From Bacillota bacterium (GTDB lineage Bacteria > Bacillota > Clostridia > Oscillospirales > Acutalibacteraceae), in the NCBI GenBank assembly GCA_023460155.1, contig JAEWRF010000021.1, forward strand, positions 1 to 23,088: DNA of 23,088 nucleotides. The letters are read 5' to 3'. How positions within the stretch are numbered: position 1 is the first letter of the stretch; each line of letters starts with the position of its first letter. The notes under the pieces are model-generated. The model was given only the letters and a program-made list of their open reading frames with translations, did not search any database and was not told where the DNA came from. Both the position numbers and the translations under genes were made by a program. Positions 1 to 7,659 of the stretch are shown piece after piece.

Positions 1-547
1 AGCCGAGCTTCTGTGCCAGCGCGAGCGTTTCGTCAAAGCCTGTTTTTTCGCGGATCATCTTTGTCAGGATGAAGTTCGTCGTCCCATTGAGGATCCCGGC
101 GATTTCCACCACCTCGTTTGCCGCGAGGCACTGGCTGATCGGCCGGATGATCGGAATCCCGCCGCCGACGCTCGCTTCAAAAAGAAAATTCAGGTTGTTT
201 TTCTGCGCTATTTTGAGGAGCTCCGCGCCCTTTGCCGCAACCAGCTCCTTATTGGAGGTGACCACGCTCTTGCCGGCCTCAAGGCAGCGCTTTACATAAT
301 CGAAAGCCGGATTCAGGCCGCCCATAACCTCGACCACGATCCGGACATCCGGGTCGTTCAGAATCGTATCAAAGGACTTTGTGAATTTCTGTTCGTAAGG
401 GCTTCCGGGAAACTCGCGAAGGTCCAGAATGTATTTGATGTTGATCTGTTCTTTGGCACGGCCTGCAATGCTGTCCGCATGCCGGTCAAGGACCTCAACT
501 ACTCCGGAACCGACGGTGCCGTATCCCATGACCGCTATATCTACCAT
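1..547 (-). CDS. hom: Homoserine dehydrogenase, N-terminal part (cut by left edge)
   Basis: NAD(P)-dependent reduction of aspartate semialdehyde to homoserine, the branch point to threonine and methionine. About 182 residues are visible. The N-terminus is a Rossmann fold with the dinucleotide loop GYGTVG at residues 8-13. Further in are the family motifs VVEVMGG, KSVVTSNKEL, EASVGGGIPII and LNGTTNFIL, which form the cofactor and substrate pocket. The family is usually 400-430 residues, so more than half, including any ACT domain, lies outside the window. The ATG start has AAGGAG eight bases upstream. It lies 92 bp downstream of the PBP gene on the same strand, with its own weak promoter candidate in the gap. 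The family assignment is secure; the state of the rest of the gene is unknown. Confidence 0.95.
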   Translation of the reverse strand, partial: MVDIAVMGYGTVGSGVVEVLDRHADSIAGRAKEQINIKYILDLREFPGSPYEQKFTKSFDTILNDPDVRIVVEVMGGLNPAFDYVKRCLEAGKSVVTSNKELVAAKGAELLKIAQKNNLNFLFEASVGGGIPIIRPISQCLAANEVVEIAGILNGTTNFILTKMIREKTGFDETLALAQKLG

Positions 548-592
548 AGATAGCACTCCTTAATTTGTGTTCCTCTGCGTCAACACTTTATC

Positions 593-621
593 AGTTTACC
601 ATGATTTTCGGCAGGAATCAA
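593..621 (-). promoter_or_regulatory. Candidate promoter for hom
   Basis: On the minus strand TTGATT and TAAACT are separated by 17 bp, about 46 bp before the hom start. Each hexamer matches four of six sigma-A consensus positions. No terminator is visible between the PBP gene and hom, so read-through from upstream is also possible. Confidence 0.42.
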
Positions 622-639
622 CTGAAAATCCCTTGAAAA

Positions 640-2988
640 TCATGTGCCGGGCGAGATGCTCGTCACCGTCCCGGCGCTCTGGGAAGAGGACGGCTGCTGG
701 GAAGATTCCGGCTGGGATGAGGAACTCTCCCCGGACGAAGACGTTGGTTCTCCCGAGCTTATATCGGACTGTGCTCCGGAGGAATCAGACGGCTGCGAGC
801 TGTCCGGAGCACTTCCGGAACTGGAAGAAGAGACGGCGGAAGAACTTGAGTTTGCCTTCGCATGCGGAAGATTGCAGGTTGGCGGCAGGTTCCCTTTTTC
901 ATACCAACCCAGCCCCGTCTGCGTGCAGACTCCCGGATTGGCCAGGAGGCCGCTCTCCTTGCAGTATATGGCGGAGACAACCGAATCGTCCAGAACGAAA
1001 TCCTTATGAGGCTTATTCTTAAGATACTGCGTCATGATCGCCTTCCAGACACCCTTCGCAACCGTGCGCTCGGTCAGATCGAGCGTTGTGGGGTTCTGGT
1101 AGCCGGTCCAGATTCCTCCCACGGCATAAGGATTCCCGGCGATGAACCAACTGTCCTTGTTATCGTCCGTGGTGCCCGTTTTGCCGTAGATGTCCCACCC
1201 GGTGATCCCGGCGCCGTAACCGGTGCCGTGCGCAATAACGTTATTCAGCAGCTTGCGCATGATGGAGGAAGTCGGGGAGGAAAGCGCCTGTGTGGGGACT
1301 TCTTTTCGGTTGTCGAGAATCACGTTGCCGTCGTGGTCTTCTACATAATAATAGGTATAGGGCTGATAAAATTTGCCGCCGTTGCCGAAAATCTGGAAGC
1401 CTGCCGTCATTTCCCGCACGGTGATTCCTTCCGTCATCCCGCCGACCGCCACCGCGGCGACGGTATTGTCGGCTGGCTCAAGCGAAGTAAAGTTCAGCTT
1501 GCGCTGCAGAAAGGTAAAGCTCGTATTGGGGGAAATCGACTTGCAGAGCTGCGCTGCTGCGGCATTGTAGGACTGCTCCAGCGCCTTTTCGACAGTGACG
1601 TTGCCGTGATAGACATAATCGGCGTTATTGGGTCCCGGCTTATTGCCTTTCCAGTTTGGGAGCGGTTCGTCGCTCAGAATGGTGGAATAGGTGATCTTCC
1701 CCAGATTCATTGCCGGACCGTAAACGGCGATCGGCTTGATGGTGGAACCGGGCTGCCGCTTCGCGTCCGTTGCAAGGCTGAACAGACGGTTGCTCGTCTT
1801 CTTCCCCTTGCCGCCCACAATGGCCAGAACGCGTCCGGAATAATCCATGGAAACAAAGCCGCCCTGCAGGTTCGGGTATGCCGCCGGAAAGGTTTTCCCG
1901 TCGTTGAACACCGCTTCGGCATCGGACTGCAGCTCCGAATTCATGGCGGAGTAAATCTTCAGGCCGCCGTGGTAGATCATATCGATCGCCTTGTCGCTGG
2001 AACAGTTATAGGCCTTCATCAGGCCCTGCTTCACGTCTTCGAACATCGCGTCGGTATACCAGTTCCAGACGGAACTCTCGTCGACGACGTTTTCGGTCTT
2101 CTGGCCGGCGAATTTCATATGCTCGGATTCCTCGAGCGCATCTTCATACTGCTTCGCCGTGATTTTGCCCTGACTGTACATTGCGGCAAGCACCGTCTGC
2201 TGCCGCGTCTTGTTCTTCTGTTCGTTGACCAGCGGGGAAAAGGCGGAAGGATTCTGCGTAATGCCCGCGATCGCCGCGCACTCGGCAATGTCGCAGTTCT
2301 GGATGTTTTTTCCGAAATAGAGGTTTGCCGCGGACTGAACGCCGTTGCACCCGCTCCCGAAGTTCACGACGTTCAGGTAGGCAGTCAGAATTTCCTCCTT
2401 AGAATATTTCTTTTCCAAATTCATCGCTCGGAAAATTTCCTTCAGCTTGCGGGAGATGCTTACTTCGTTTTCGCCCGTGATGTTTTTAATCAGCTGCTGC
2501 GTGATGGTTGAGCCCCCGAAATTGCTGCTGTCGGTACTGCCGAACACATTAAAAAGGTTCGCGACCGCGCTAAACGTACGCTTCCAGTCGACGCCTCCGT
2601 GGTCCCAGAACCGCTTGTCTTCAATTGCGACAATCGCGTCCTTCATCGACTGCGGAATCTGGTCGTAATCGACCCAGATCCGGTTTTCACTGCTGTAAAG
2701 GCTCTGATATTGGACGGGCTTCGATTTGTTGTCCCCCGTCCCGTTCACATAAATAAAGCTTGTGTAATTCAGCTGCAGCTTGTGCAGATCGTAATCAACC
2801 GTTTCGTCCTTCAGGCTGTAAATATAAGAAAAAACGGAAACCGAAACGATGGCGCCGGTAATCAGAAGAAACGTCAGCACGGTAAGCATGCCCTTGAGAA
2901 TCACTTTAAAAAAGGATTTCCCGGTCGAAACGGAGCCTTTTGCCCCGCGGCGATCAGCGGCATACTTATTGATATCGGTTTTCCTCAC
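640..2988 (-). CDS. Class A penicillin-binding protein (transglycosylase/transpeptidase)
   Basis: Bifunctional peptidoglycan synthase that polymerises lipid II glycan strands and cross-links stem peptides outside the membrane. The 782-residue protein has a basic cytoplasmic N-terminus and one membrane anchor at about residues 30-57. The GT51 transglycosylase follows, with EDKRFWDHGG (catalytic Glu 123), GGSTITQQLIKN and the RKLKEIFRAMNLEKKYSKEE helix region. The transpeptidase domain has GSTIK (Ser415, Lys418), SYN (Ser473) and KTGTT (Lys603). The C-terminal 65 or so residues are a Ser/Pro/Gln-rich low-complexity tail. I chose the GTG start three codons inside the longest frame because GGAGGT sits seven bases before it; the outer GTG overlaps that ribosome site. 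All catalytic motifs are present. It resembles PBP1a-type enzymes (ponA/pbpF), but I cannot tell which paralogue. Confidence 0.96.
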   Translation of the reverse strand: MRKTDINKYAADRRGAKGSVSTGKSFFKVILKGMLTVLTFLLITGAIVSVSVFSYIYSLKDETVDYDLHKLQLNYTSFIYVNGTGDNKSKPVQYQSLYSSENRIWVDYDQIPQSMKDAIVAIEDKRFWDHGGVDWKRTFSAVANLFNVFGSTDSSNFGGSTITQQLIKNITGENEVSISRKLKEIFRAMNLEKKYSKEEILTAYLNVVNFGSGCNGVQSAANLYFGKNIQNCDIAECAAIAGITQNPSAFSPLVNEQKNKTRQQTVLAAMYSQGKITAKQYEDALEESEHMKFAGQKTENVVDESSVWNWYTDAMFEDVKQGLMKAYNCSSDKAIDMIYHGGLKIYSAMNSELQSDAEAVFNDGKTFPAAYPNLQGGFVSMDYSGRVLAIVGGKGKKTSNRLFSLATDAKRQPGSTIKPIAVYGPAMNLGKITYSTILSDEPLPNWKGNKPGPNNADYVYHGNVTVEKALEQSYNAAAAQLCKSISPNTSFTFLQRKLNFTSLEPADNTVAAVAVGGMTEGITVREMTAGFQIFGNGGKFYQPYTYYYVEDHDGNVILDNRKEVPTQALSSPTSSIMRKLLNNVIAHGTGYGAGITGWDIYGKTGTTDDNKDSWFIAGNPYAVGGIWTGYQNPTTLDLTERTVAKGVWKAIMTQYLKNKPHKDFVLDDSVVSAIYCKESGLLANPGVCTQTGLGWYEKGNLPPTCNLPHAKANSSSSAVSSSSSGSAPDSSQPSDSSGAQSDISSGEPTSSSGESSSSQPESSQQPSSSQSAGTVTSISPGT

Positions 2989-3009
2989 CGGTACCACCTC
3001 CCCTCAAGA

Positions 3010-3038
3010 ATAATATGGACTGATTTTTACAAAAGCAA
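3010..3038 (-). promoter_or_regulatory. Weak candidate promoter for the PBP gene
   Basis: In the divergent intergenic region the minus strand reads TTGCTT, 17 bp, TATTAT. The -10 is good (5/6) and the -35 poor (3/6). It sits about 20 bp before the PBP start, so the leader would be short. Confidence 0.3.
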
Positions 3039-3085
3039 TGAATAAGTTACCAAATTTTTCAAATAATACTGCTGAGGTGATGCAA

Positions 3086-3487
3086 TTGAAGAAGGCTGCC
3101 ATGGTTTTTCTGTGCGCGGTCGCCCTTCTGGCCGTTGTAGTCGCCATAGAATACCCCCTGAAGAGGACAAGCAGATCCCCTGCATCCTCCGGAAAAACGG
3201 GATCCAGCGTATCAAGTAATTTTACCGCAATTGTCCCATCAAGTCAAGAAAGCAGTGAAATCATCACAACGGCCAGGGCAAACGATTCGGATGCCGGCGT
3301 CGTCTATACGGTAAAAGAGTATCAGGGCCACATCGGCGTATTCCGGGGTGAAGAAACCTCTCCCTTTGAGGAAATCAAAATCGATGTGGCAATCTTTCCG
3401 AAGGCGGACCAGGAACTGCTGAAAGAGGGAATCAAAGCCTACGACACGCAGGATCTGAACCGCATTATTGAGGATTACAAAGGGTAA
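3086..3487 (+). CDS. Small membrane-anchored protein with BofC-C-like domain
   Basis: A 133-residue protein of unknown role. Residues 5-19 (MVFLCAVALLAVVVA) form a signal-anchor helix. A Ser-rich linker follows, then a compact C-terminal domain from about residue 80. Its pattern, VYTVKEYQGHIGVFRGE through PKADQELLKEGI to DLNRIIEDYKG, resembles the BofC C-terminal-like domain found in many clostridial envelope proteins. BofC itself restrains the SpoIVB protease in sporulation, but this domain also occurs in proteins unrelated to that pathway, so function is not assigned. I prefer the TTG start because GAGGTG lies seven bases upstream; longer in-frame ATG starts overlap or precede that site. 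It is transcribed divergently from the PBP gene and ends in its own hairpin. Confidence 0.8.
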   Translation: MKKAAMVFLCAVALLAVVVAIEYPLKRTSRSPASSGKTGSSVSSNFTAIVPSSQESSEIITTARANDSDAGVVYTVKEYQGHIGVFRGEETSPFEEIKIDVAIFPKADQELLKEGIKAYDTQDLNRIIEDYKG

Positions 3488-3513
3488 CGCACACACGGAA
3501 AACAGAACAGGCT

Positions 3514-3571
3514 GAGACTTTTCTCCGCCGGGACTCCGGATCGGGCCCCGTCGAAAGGGAAGTCTCTTTTT
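3514..3571 (+). terminator. Probable terminator after the BofC-C-like gene
   Basis: GAGACTT at 3514 pairs with AAGTCTC ending at 3566, extended inward by G-U and C-G pairs, with a second GC-rich helix in the loop. Five T residues follow. Confidence 0.55.
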
Positions 3572-3595
3572 CCGCGGCAAGACCCGCCCGGTCCC

Positions 3596-3624
3596 TTGTA
3601 ATGCCCGCCGGTTTGCCTTACAAT
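3596..3624 (+). promoter_or_regulatory. Promoter for the DUF1003 gene
   Basis: TTGTAA, exactly 17 bp, TACAAT. The -10 matches five of six sigma-A positions and the -35 four. The expected start lies about 58 bp before the gene's ATG. Confidence 0.6.
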
Positions 3625-3688
3625 AGAAAAGTAATGCGGCAGAATCTGGGAGATTGATTTCCGAGGGATAATACGGGGAGGAAACGCA

Positions 3689-4291
3689 ATGAACAAACGA
3701 AAAATCGGGAACGGGAAGATTCAGGGCTTCGACGTTGAGCTGAACCGGGAAAAGCTGCGTCGCATCGACCGGCTGGTCGACACCTACGAAAGCAGCATCA
3801 TCGCCCGACTGGACAACGATTACGTCAACAAAACGAAATTCAGCGACCGCATCGCCGACCGCATCGCTTCCTTCGGCGGAAGCTGGAAATTTATCATCAT
3901 ATTTTTTATCTTCCTTTTATGCTGGACTCTGTGGAATTCCCTTCCGTTCACTTCCCCGCATTTCGACGGGCCTCCTTTCATCCTGCTGAATCTCTGTCTC
4001 TCGTTCATCGCCGCCTTTCAGGCTCCGATCATCATGATGAGCCAGAACCGACAGGCCGCACGGGACAAGCATGAATCGGTTATTGACTTCGCCATCAATT
4101 ATAAGGCGGAACAGGAAATCGACGACCTGCAGGGCCACCTGCACCGCATCGAAGGGGAACTCAAGGAAATCCGCCGGCTGATGGTACAGCTGCAGCCGGC
4201 GCAGCCCGCCAAGCCGGAGCAGACGCAGCAGCCTGAGAAACCGCGCCGTGAGCCGGGACCGAACGAATCCGGCGGGAAAAGAACATCATAA
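3689..4291 (+). CDS. DUF1003 family membrane protein
   Basis: A 200-residue inner-membrane protein of a widespread uncharacterised family. The N-terminal 65 residues are soluble and charged. Two transmembrane helices follow at about residues 68-85 (FIIIFFIFLLCWTLWNSL) and 97-120, separated by the family-typical short loop with PHFDGPPFILLNL. Downstream come the conserved QAPIIMMSQNRQAARD segment and a predicted coiled coil (EIDDLQGHLHRIEGELKEIR), then a Pro/Gln-rich basic tail. The ATG has GGAGG a few bases upstream. It has its own promoter and a long hairpin terminator, so it is monocistronic. Family membership is clear; molecular function is unknown. Confidence 0.92.
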   Translation: MNKRKIGNGKIQGFDVELNREKLRRIDRLVDTYESSIIARLDNDYVNKTKFSDRIADRIASFGGSWKFIIIFFIFLLCWTLWNSLPFTSPHFDGPPFILLNLCLSFIAAFQAPIIMMSQNRQAARDKHESVIDFAINYKAEQEIDDLQGHLHRIEGELKEIRRLMVQLQPAQPAKPEQTQQPEKPRREPGPNESGGKRTS

Positions 4292-4333
4292 AAATCGGGG
4301 CTTCCGGAAATCATTCCGGAAGCCCCGATTTTT
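4290..4333. terminator. Bidirectional terminator between convergent genes
   Basis: A perfect 20-bp inverted repeat with a 4-base loop. The arms begin with five A and end with five T, so the hairpin has a U-tract in both directions. It serves the DUF1003 gene on plus and the ABC permease gene on minus. The left arm includes the last two bases of the DUF1003 stop codon. Confidence 0.93.
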
Positions 4334-4344
4334 AACATTCATGC

Positions 4345-5202
4345 TTAACTTTTTCCCTGACGGGCCAGATTCAGCACGGAAAGGCCAAAGAAAAGGACCG
4401 CGCCGGCCATCAGGAATGCGATGCTCTGCCATACCTGTACGGTCTGACCGTTCCAGACATACACAACGCCCATGTAATCCCGAAAGGGAGCTGCTGCGGA
4501 TACATACGGACCGGAAAACGAGAGCGCCGACTGTTTTTCCATCAGAATCTGCCGGAACAGTGCCGCAGCGTGCGAAATCGGAAACAGGCGGATCACGGCC
4601 TGCACGCTTCCGGGAAGGTCGCCGATCGGCACGTAGACTCCGGTAAGAAAGCCAATCAGCGTGCCCACCACCGTGCTCGCTGCGCCGTAGGCGCCGGAGC
4701 TTTTTAGGAAGGATACAAGGAAAAACGCCATTGTGCTTCCGGTAAGGGCCGAAAGGAACAAAAGGCCCGCAATTCTTATAAGCTCAGCACCGGTCGGCAG
4801 ACTCCCGCCCGCGGCGGCAAGCAGGCCCTCCGCCACGGCAAAGGTTGCGGTGCAGAGAATCACCCCGACCAGAAACGCGCTGAGAATATAGCCCCCCGCG
4901 ATCTTCCACCGCGCGACCGGGGAAGCGAACAGATCACGGCTGATCCCGTCGGCGCGGTCATCCACCATGGAACCGAGCGCGCCCAGCGGGGTAGTGACGG
5001 AGCCGACGGCAAGAATCCCCGCGGTCATCCAGTCCTTGATCAGCAGGTGGGAGCCCTGAATCCCCTTCAGATTTTCGACGGCAGAATTCTCCAGGAAGAG
5101 GGCGTAAAGCCCGATGATAATCATCACGGAGAGAAACGAAAAGAATACGGCACTCCTGTCGCGGAAATACAGCTTCATATTGCGTGCGGCCAAACTCAGC
5201 AT
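4345..5202 (-). CDS. ABC-2 type exporter permease
   Basis: The membrane half of an ABC exporter, 285 residues with about six transmembrane helices. These include an N-terminal helix after the basic stretch MLSLAARNMKLYFRDRSAV and a final helix near residue 265 followed by a short basic tail. The pattern of RDLFASPVARWKIAGGYILS and TGVYVPIGDLP is typical of ABC-2/DrrB-like permeases. The start codon overlaps the end of the ATPase gene by seven bases, implying translational coupling. The substrate cannot be read from the sequence. With the LytTR and DUF3021 genes upstream, a drug, peptide or lipid exporter under dedicated control is likely (inference). Confidence 0.9.
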   Translation of the reverse strand: MLSLAARNMKLYFRDRSAVFFSFLSVMIIIGLYALFLENSAVENLKGIQGSHLLIKDWMTAGILAVGSVTTPLGALGSMVDDRADGISRDLFASPVARWKIAGGYILSAFLVGVILCTATFAVAEGLLAAAGGSLPTGAELIRIAGLLFLSALTGSTMAFFLVSFLKSSGAYGAASTVVGTLIGFLTGVYVPIGDLPGSVQAVIRLFPISHAAALFRQILMEKQSALSFSGPYVSAAAPFRDYMGVVYVWNGQTVQVWQSIAFLMAGAVLFFGLSVLNLARQGKS

Positions 5203-6119
5203 GCTTCCTTCACCTCCGCTCCGGCAACATTGAGGAACACGTCGTCCATGGTGCCGTTGGTAACCTCCAGATTGATCAGTTCCGGGAGCAGCGTCCGCGC
5301 CAATTCAACCGATTCCAGCGTGGACTCAAGCTCCACCGAGAAGGCTCCCCCGGTTTTGCGGAAGACGATCCCCCTCGCCGCAAGCTCCGCCGCCAAACGG
5401 TTTTCATCCTTCGGGAACAGCCGGAGAACGTCCTTCGCATACCGCTGCTTCAGATTGATCGGAGTCCCCTCGGCGAGGACGCGGCCCTTCCCCAGAATGG
5501 TGATGGAATCCGCCTGTGCGGCCTCCTCCATATAATGCGTCGTCAGGAAAACCGTCATATGCTGTTTTTTCTGCAGCTGCCGCACGGTATTCCAGACGGT
5601 GCGGCGGGTCTGCGGGTCGAGACCGGTTGTCGGTTCGTCCAGGAAAAGGATTTTCGGGGTATGGATCAGCGCCCGGGCGATATCCGCACGCCTGCGCTGC
5701 CCGCCGGAAAGCTTCCCGTAGGGACGGTTCAAAAATTCCACTGCATCCGCGGCCTCTGCCGCCCGCTCCGCTGCCGCGCGCAGGGCACGGCCGGAAAGGC
5801 CGTAAAGCCCGCCGCGGACCATCAGATTTTCCTTTACCGTGAGCCGCGCGTCAAGCAGACCTTCCTGAAAGACGATCCCGATGGACCGCCGGATCTCCGC
5901 ATCCTCTCTGCCGAGGCGGTATCCGTTCAGCAGGGCCTCTCCCCCATCCGGCCGGAGCAGTGTACAGAGCATGCCGATCGTAGTGGATTTTCCCGCTCCG
6001 TTGACTCCTAAAAAGGCAAAAAGAGAGCCCTCCTCCACCTGAAAATCAACGCCCTTCACCGCCTGCACGCTGCCGTACGATTTGGAAAGGCCGTGAACCT
6101 CAATCATTTTTTGTATCAT
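5196..6119 (-). CDS. ABC exporter ATP-binding protein (DrrA/NatA type)
   Basis: The 308-residue nucleotide-binding subunit paired with the following ABC-2 permease. Motifs in order are Walker A GVNGAGKST (residues 38-46), Q-loop Gln85, signature LSGGQ (137-141), Walker B ILFLDEP (157-163) and switch His195 in TTHYMEEA. A C-terminal extension of about 90 residues is characteristic of the DrrA-like group. The ATG at 6119 was chosen for the AAGGA upstream; the frame stays open further 5' but has no supporting site and would run deep into DUF3021. The gene starts inside the last 20 bases of the DUF3021 frame, so the two are probably coupled. All catalytic motifs are intact. Confidence 0.95.
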   Translation of the reverse strand: MIQKMIEVHGLSKSYGSVQAVKGVDFQVEEGSLFAFLGVNGAGKSTTIGMLCTLLRPDGGEALLNGYRLGREDAEIRRSIGIVFQEGLLDARLTVKENLMVRGGLYGLSGRALRAAAERAAEAADAVEFLNRPYGKLSGGQRRRADIARALIHTPKILFLDEPTTGLDPQTRRTVWNTVRQLQKKQHMTVFLTTHYMEEAAQADSITILGKGRVLAEGTPINLKQRYAKDVLRLFPKDENRLAAELAARGIVFRKTGGAFSVELESTLESVELARTLLPELINLEVTNGTMDDVFLNVAGAEVKEAC

Positions 6120-6528
6120 TCTGCTTCCTTCTTTCCCGCAGTTTCCGATTGATTCGTTCCGTGTCGGTCCGGTTCTTCCAGTAGAGGATCCCGAACACCA
6201 GAAAATAAACACAGACAATCAGGACACTGATTACAGCGACCATCACCGGCCGAAATGTAAACATTTTCAGGATCACCCCGCCGATCAGAAAAACGCAGAT
6301 AAAAATATCGGCGATGCTGACCAAAGTATCGGCCATCTGCGACCGAAACGGAATCCGGTCCGTAAAGCACATCAGTAGGGAAACAGCAAAATTAATCAGC
6401 AGAAGCTGCCAGATGATCGTGCTGTCGACCGGGTCCGTAAAGCCGATTGCGGCGGACGCCGTATACCAGACGGTTATCAACGTAAAAGAAATGCACCCTG
6501 TTATTAGAAATTTGGCAAAGTACTTCAT
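6100..6528 (-). CDS. DUF3021 family membrane protein
   Basis: A 142-residue protein with four predicted transmembrane helices (about residues 6-28, 40-57, 69-88 and 92-115) and a strongly basic cytoplasmic tail (KNRTDTERINRKLRERRKQ). The fold and its place directly after a LytTR regulator match DUF3021. In Firmicutes these proteins sit next to small LytTR regulators and are thought to modulate them at the membrane (family knowledge, mechanism mostly unproven). The ATG has AAGGAG nearby and lies 17 bp after the regulator's stop. The 3' end overlaps the ATPase start by 20 bases. Confidence 0.85.
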   Translation of the reverse strand: MKYFAKFLITGCISFTLITVWYTASAAIGFTDPVDSTIIWQLLLINFAVSLLMCFTDRIPFRSQMADTLVSIADIFICVFLIGGVILKMFTFRPVMVAVISVLIVCVYFLVFGILYWKNRTDTERINRKLRERRKQNDTKND

Positions 6529-6545
6529 AAAAATTCTCCTTTCCG

Positions 6546-6983
6546 CTACAGCCCGAAGACCCGTTTAAATTCCGGAATATAATGCCGGCTGACAAGCAGC
6601 TTTTCCCCGCTTTTCAGCTCCGCTTCGTATTTCCCGTTGAGCAGCGGACGGACGCTGAGCAGCTTTTCCGTGTTGAGAATGCAGGATTTGCTGACGCGCA
6701 CAAAGCCGGTGCCCGCAAGCTGCTCTTCTATTTCATAAAGCTTCATTCCGGCTTCCAGCACGTCGCTTTCCGTATAGAGGAACGCGGTATCATCCACCGA
6801 TTCGAAATAGCAGACCTCTTCAACGGGAACCACATAGCTCCGTCCGTCCTTTTTCCCGATCAGGGTAAAGGAATAAAGGCGGATCTGGGAGATCAGCTGC
6901 TGCAGACGTGCATCAATTCTGCCGCATTGAATTGTGATTGTAACGTCTTCATAATCAGGAGACTGTTCAATCGAAAGCTTCAC
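6546..6983 (-). CDS. LytTR-type DNA-binding regulator
   Basis: A 145-residue transcription regulator made of a short N-terminal region and a LytTR domain at roughly residues 40-143. No receiver domain is present. Landmarks are GRSYVVPVEEVCYFESVDDTA, the LYEIEEQLAGTGFVRVSKS segment, the SCILN turn and SRHYIPEFKRVFG at the end. Stand-alone LytTR proteins of this size typically control their own operon together with a DUF3021 partner. The GTG start has AGGGGTG seven bases upstream. It is the first gene of a four-gene operon ending in an ABC exporter, so exporter regulation is the likely role (inference). Confidence 0.9.
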   Translation of the reverse strand: MKLSIEQSPDYEDVTITIQCGRIDARLQQLISQIRLYSFTLIGKKDGRSYVVPVEEVCYFESVDDTAFLYTESDVLEAGMKLYEIEEQLAGTGFVRVSKSCILNTEKLLSVRPLLNGKYEAELKSGEKLLVSRHYIPEFKRVFGL

Positions 6984-7013
6984 TTGTTTTCACCCCTTTG
7001 GTTCCATGGCTTT

Positions 7014-7045
7014 AGAGTAGCAGAGCCGCGCGCCGTTTGCAACGG
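7014..7045 (-). promoter_or_regulatory. Candidate promoter and operator for the LytTR operon
   Basis: On minus, TTGCAA, 17 bp, TACTCT; the -10 is weak, as expected for a promoter needing help. The -35 lies inside a short dyad, CCGTT-TGC-AACGG at 7033-7045. A second TTTGC-like half lies about 20 bp further upstream. The canonical LytTR direct repeat was not clearly found, so operator identity is uncertain. Confidence 0.38.
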
Positions 7046-7105
7046 ATTTTCGCCAAACTGCAAATTTCACCCTGCAAGATGCGGAATCTTCGAACCAAAG
7101 GCAAT

Positions 7106-7129
7106 AAAAAAAGCCCGCGTAAGCGAGCT
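7106..7129 (-). terminator. Terminator after the broken membrane-protein gene
   Basis: Minus strand AGCTCGC-TTAC-GCGGGCT, a 7-bp stem with one G-T pair and a 4-base loop, followed by seven T. It closes the HTH/pseudogene transcript before the LytTR promoter. Confidence 0.75.
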
Positions 7130-7152
7130 TGAGCAGATTGGCTGAAGAACCA

Positions 7153-7435
7153 TTACATCTTTCTCGCAAACACGGCATGGCCGACTGCGAACACAATTGC
7201 CAGCACTCAGATTGCGCCGGCTGAAACGAAGGAGGCCGTGCGGTCCCCCAGCCCCGCGAACAGGAACACCATGAAGACAAGCAGGAGCAGAACGATTTTG
7301 CCTGAAAACGCACAGGCCGCTCCATTCCCCCACCGCCCCGAATGCAAGGAATATGAGGCCGATCACTAAAAACGCTGCAGCATAGCGGGCACTTTTCAAA
7401 GTTTTGCAGAATATTTTACTGCTCCCCTTCTTCAT
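7153..7435 (-). pseudogene. Broken small membrane-protein gene
   Basis: The minus strand starts an ATG frame (MKKGSSKIFCKTLKSAR, then helix YAAAFLVIGLIFLAFGAVG). It continues into nonsense at a run of five G (plus positions 7327-7331). Removing one G gives NGAACAFSGKIVLLLLVFMV, a second helix, then a stretch ending GLGDRTASFVSAGAI. A TGA follows at 7207-7209, and the same frame then resumes as VLAIVFAVGHAVFARKM before TAA. The gene thus carries one frameshift and one in-frame stop. The repaired product would be about 93 residues with three hydrophobic helices. Its start overlaps the HTH gene's end by 20 bases, as in HTH/small-membrane-protein pairs of Firmicutes. A sequencing slip could explain the G run but not the TGA. 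Confidence 0.7.
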
Positions 7436-7619
7436 AAATAAAGATATCCTCGATGCGCATGTTAAAATAACGCGCAATCCGGAAAGCCAGCAGGATCGAC
7501 GGATTGTATCTTCCGTTCTCAAGCGAGCCGATCGTCTGCCTGGAAACCTCCAGCGCCGCCGCCAGTTCTTCCTGCCGGATTCCGCGCTGCTTCCGTATTT
7601 CTTCCAGCCTGTTTTTCAA
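7416..7619 (-). CDS. YgzD/Cro-CI-type HTH regulator
   Basis: A small DNA-binding protein of about 67 residues that is almost entirely an XRE-type helix-turn-helix. EELAAALEVSRQTIGSLENGRYNPS carries the two recognition helices, and the ending MRIEDIFIYEEGEQ is typical of the short YgzD-like family. I prefer the TTG start giving MKNRLEEIRK. The ATG at 7637 has no ribosome site and abuts the palindrome where transcription should begin, while GGAGG at 7631-7635 precedes the TTG, though its spacing of 11 is long. If the ATG is used the protein is 73 residues. It probably represses its own promoter. Its usual partner gene downstream is broken. Confidence 0.88.
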   Translation of the reverse strand: MKNRLEEIRKQRGIRQEELAAALEVSRQTIGSLENGRYNPSILLAFRIARYFNMRIEDIFIYEEGEQ

Positions 7620-7637
7620 ATGGAATTTCGCCTCCAT

Positions 7638-7653
7638 GTAAAGTAAACTTTAC
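7638..7653. promoter_or_regulatory. Palindromic operator of the HTH gene
   Basis: GTAAAGT-AA-ACTTTAC, a perfect 7-bp dyad with a 2-base centre. It sits just downstream of the -10 box at the predicted transcription start, the position expected for autorepression by the adjacent regulator (inference). Confidence 0.6.
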
Positions 7654-7659
7654 ATTTTG

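Noticed and set aside
862..2511. Long plus-strand open frame (549 codons) opposite the PBP gene
   Set aside because: It is the antisense shadow of a gene with all GT51 and transpeptidase motifs. Its translation shows no domain pattern and has no ribosome site.
6120..6218. Longer N-terminus of the DrrA-type ATPase
   Set aside because: No ribosome site supports it, and it would lie entirely within the DUF3021 gene in another frame.
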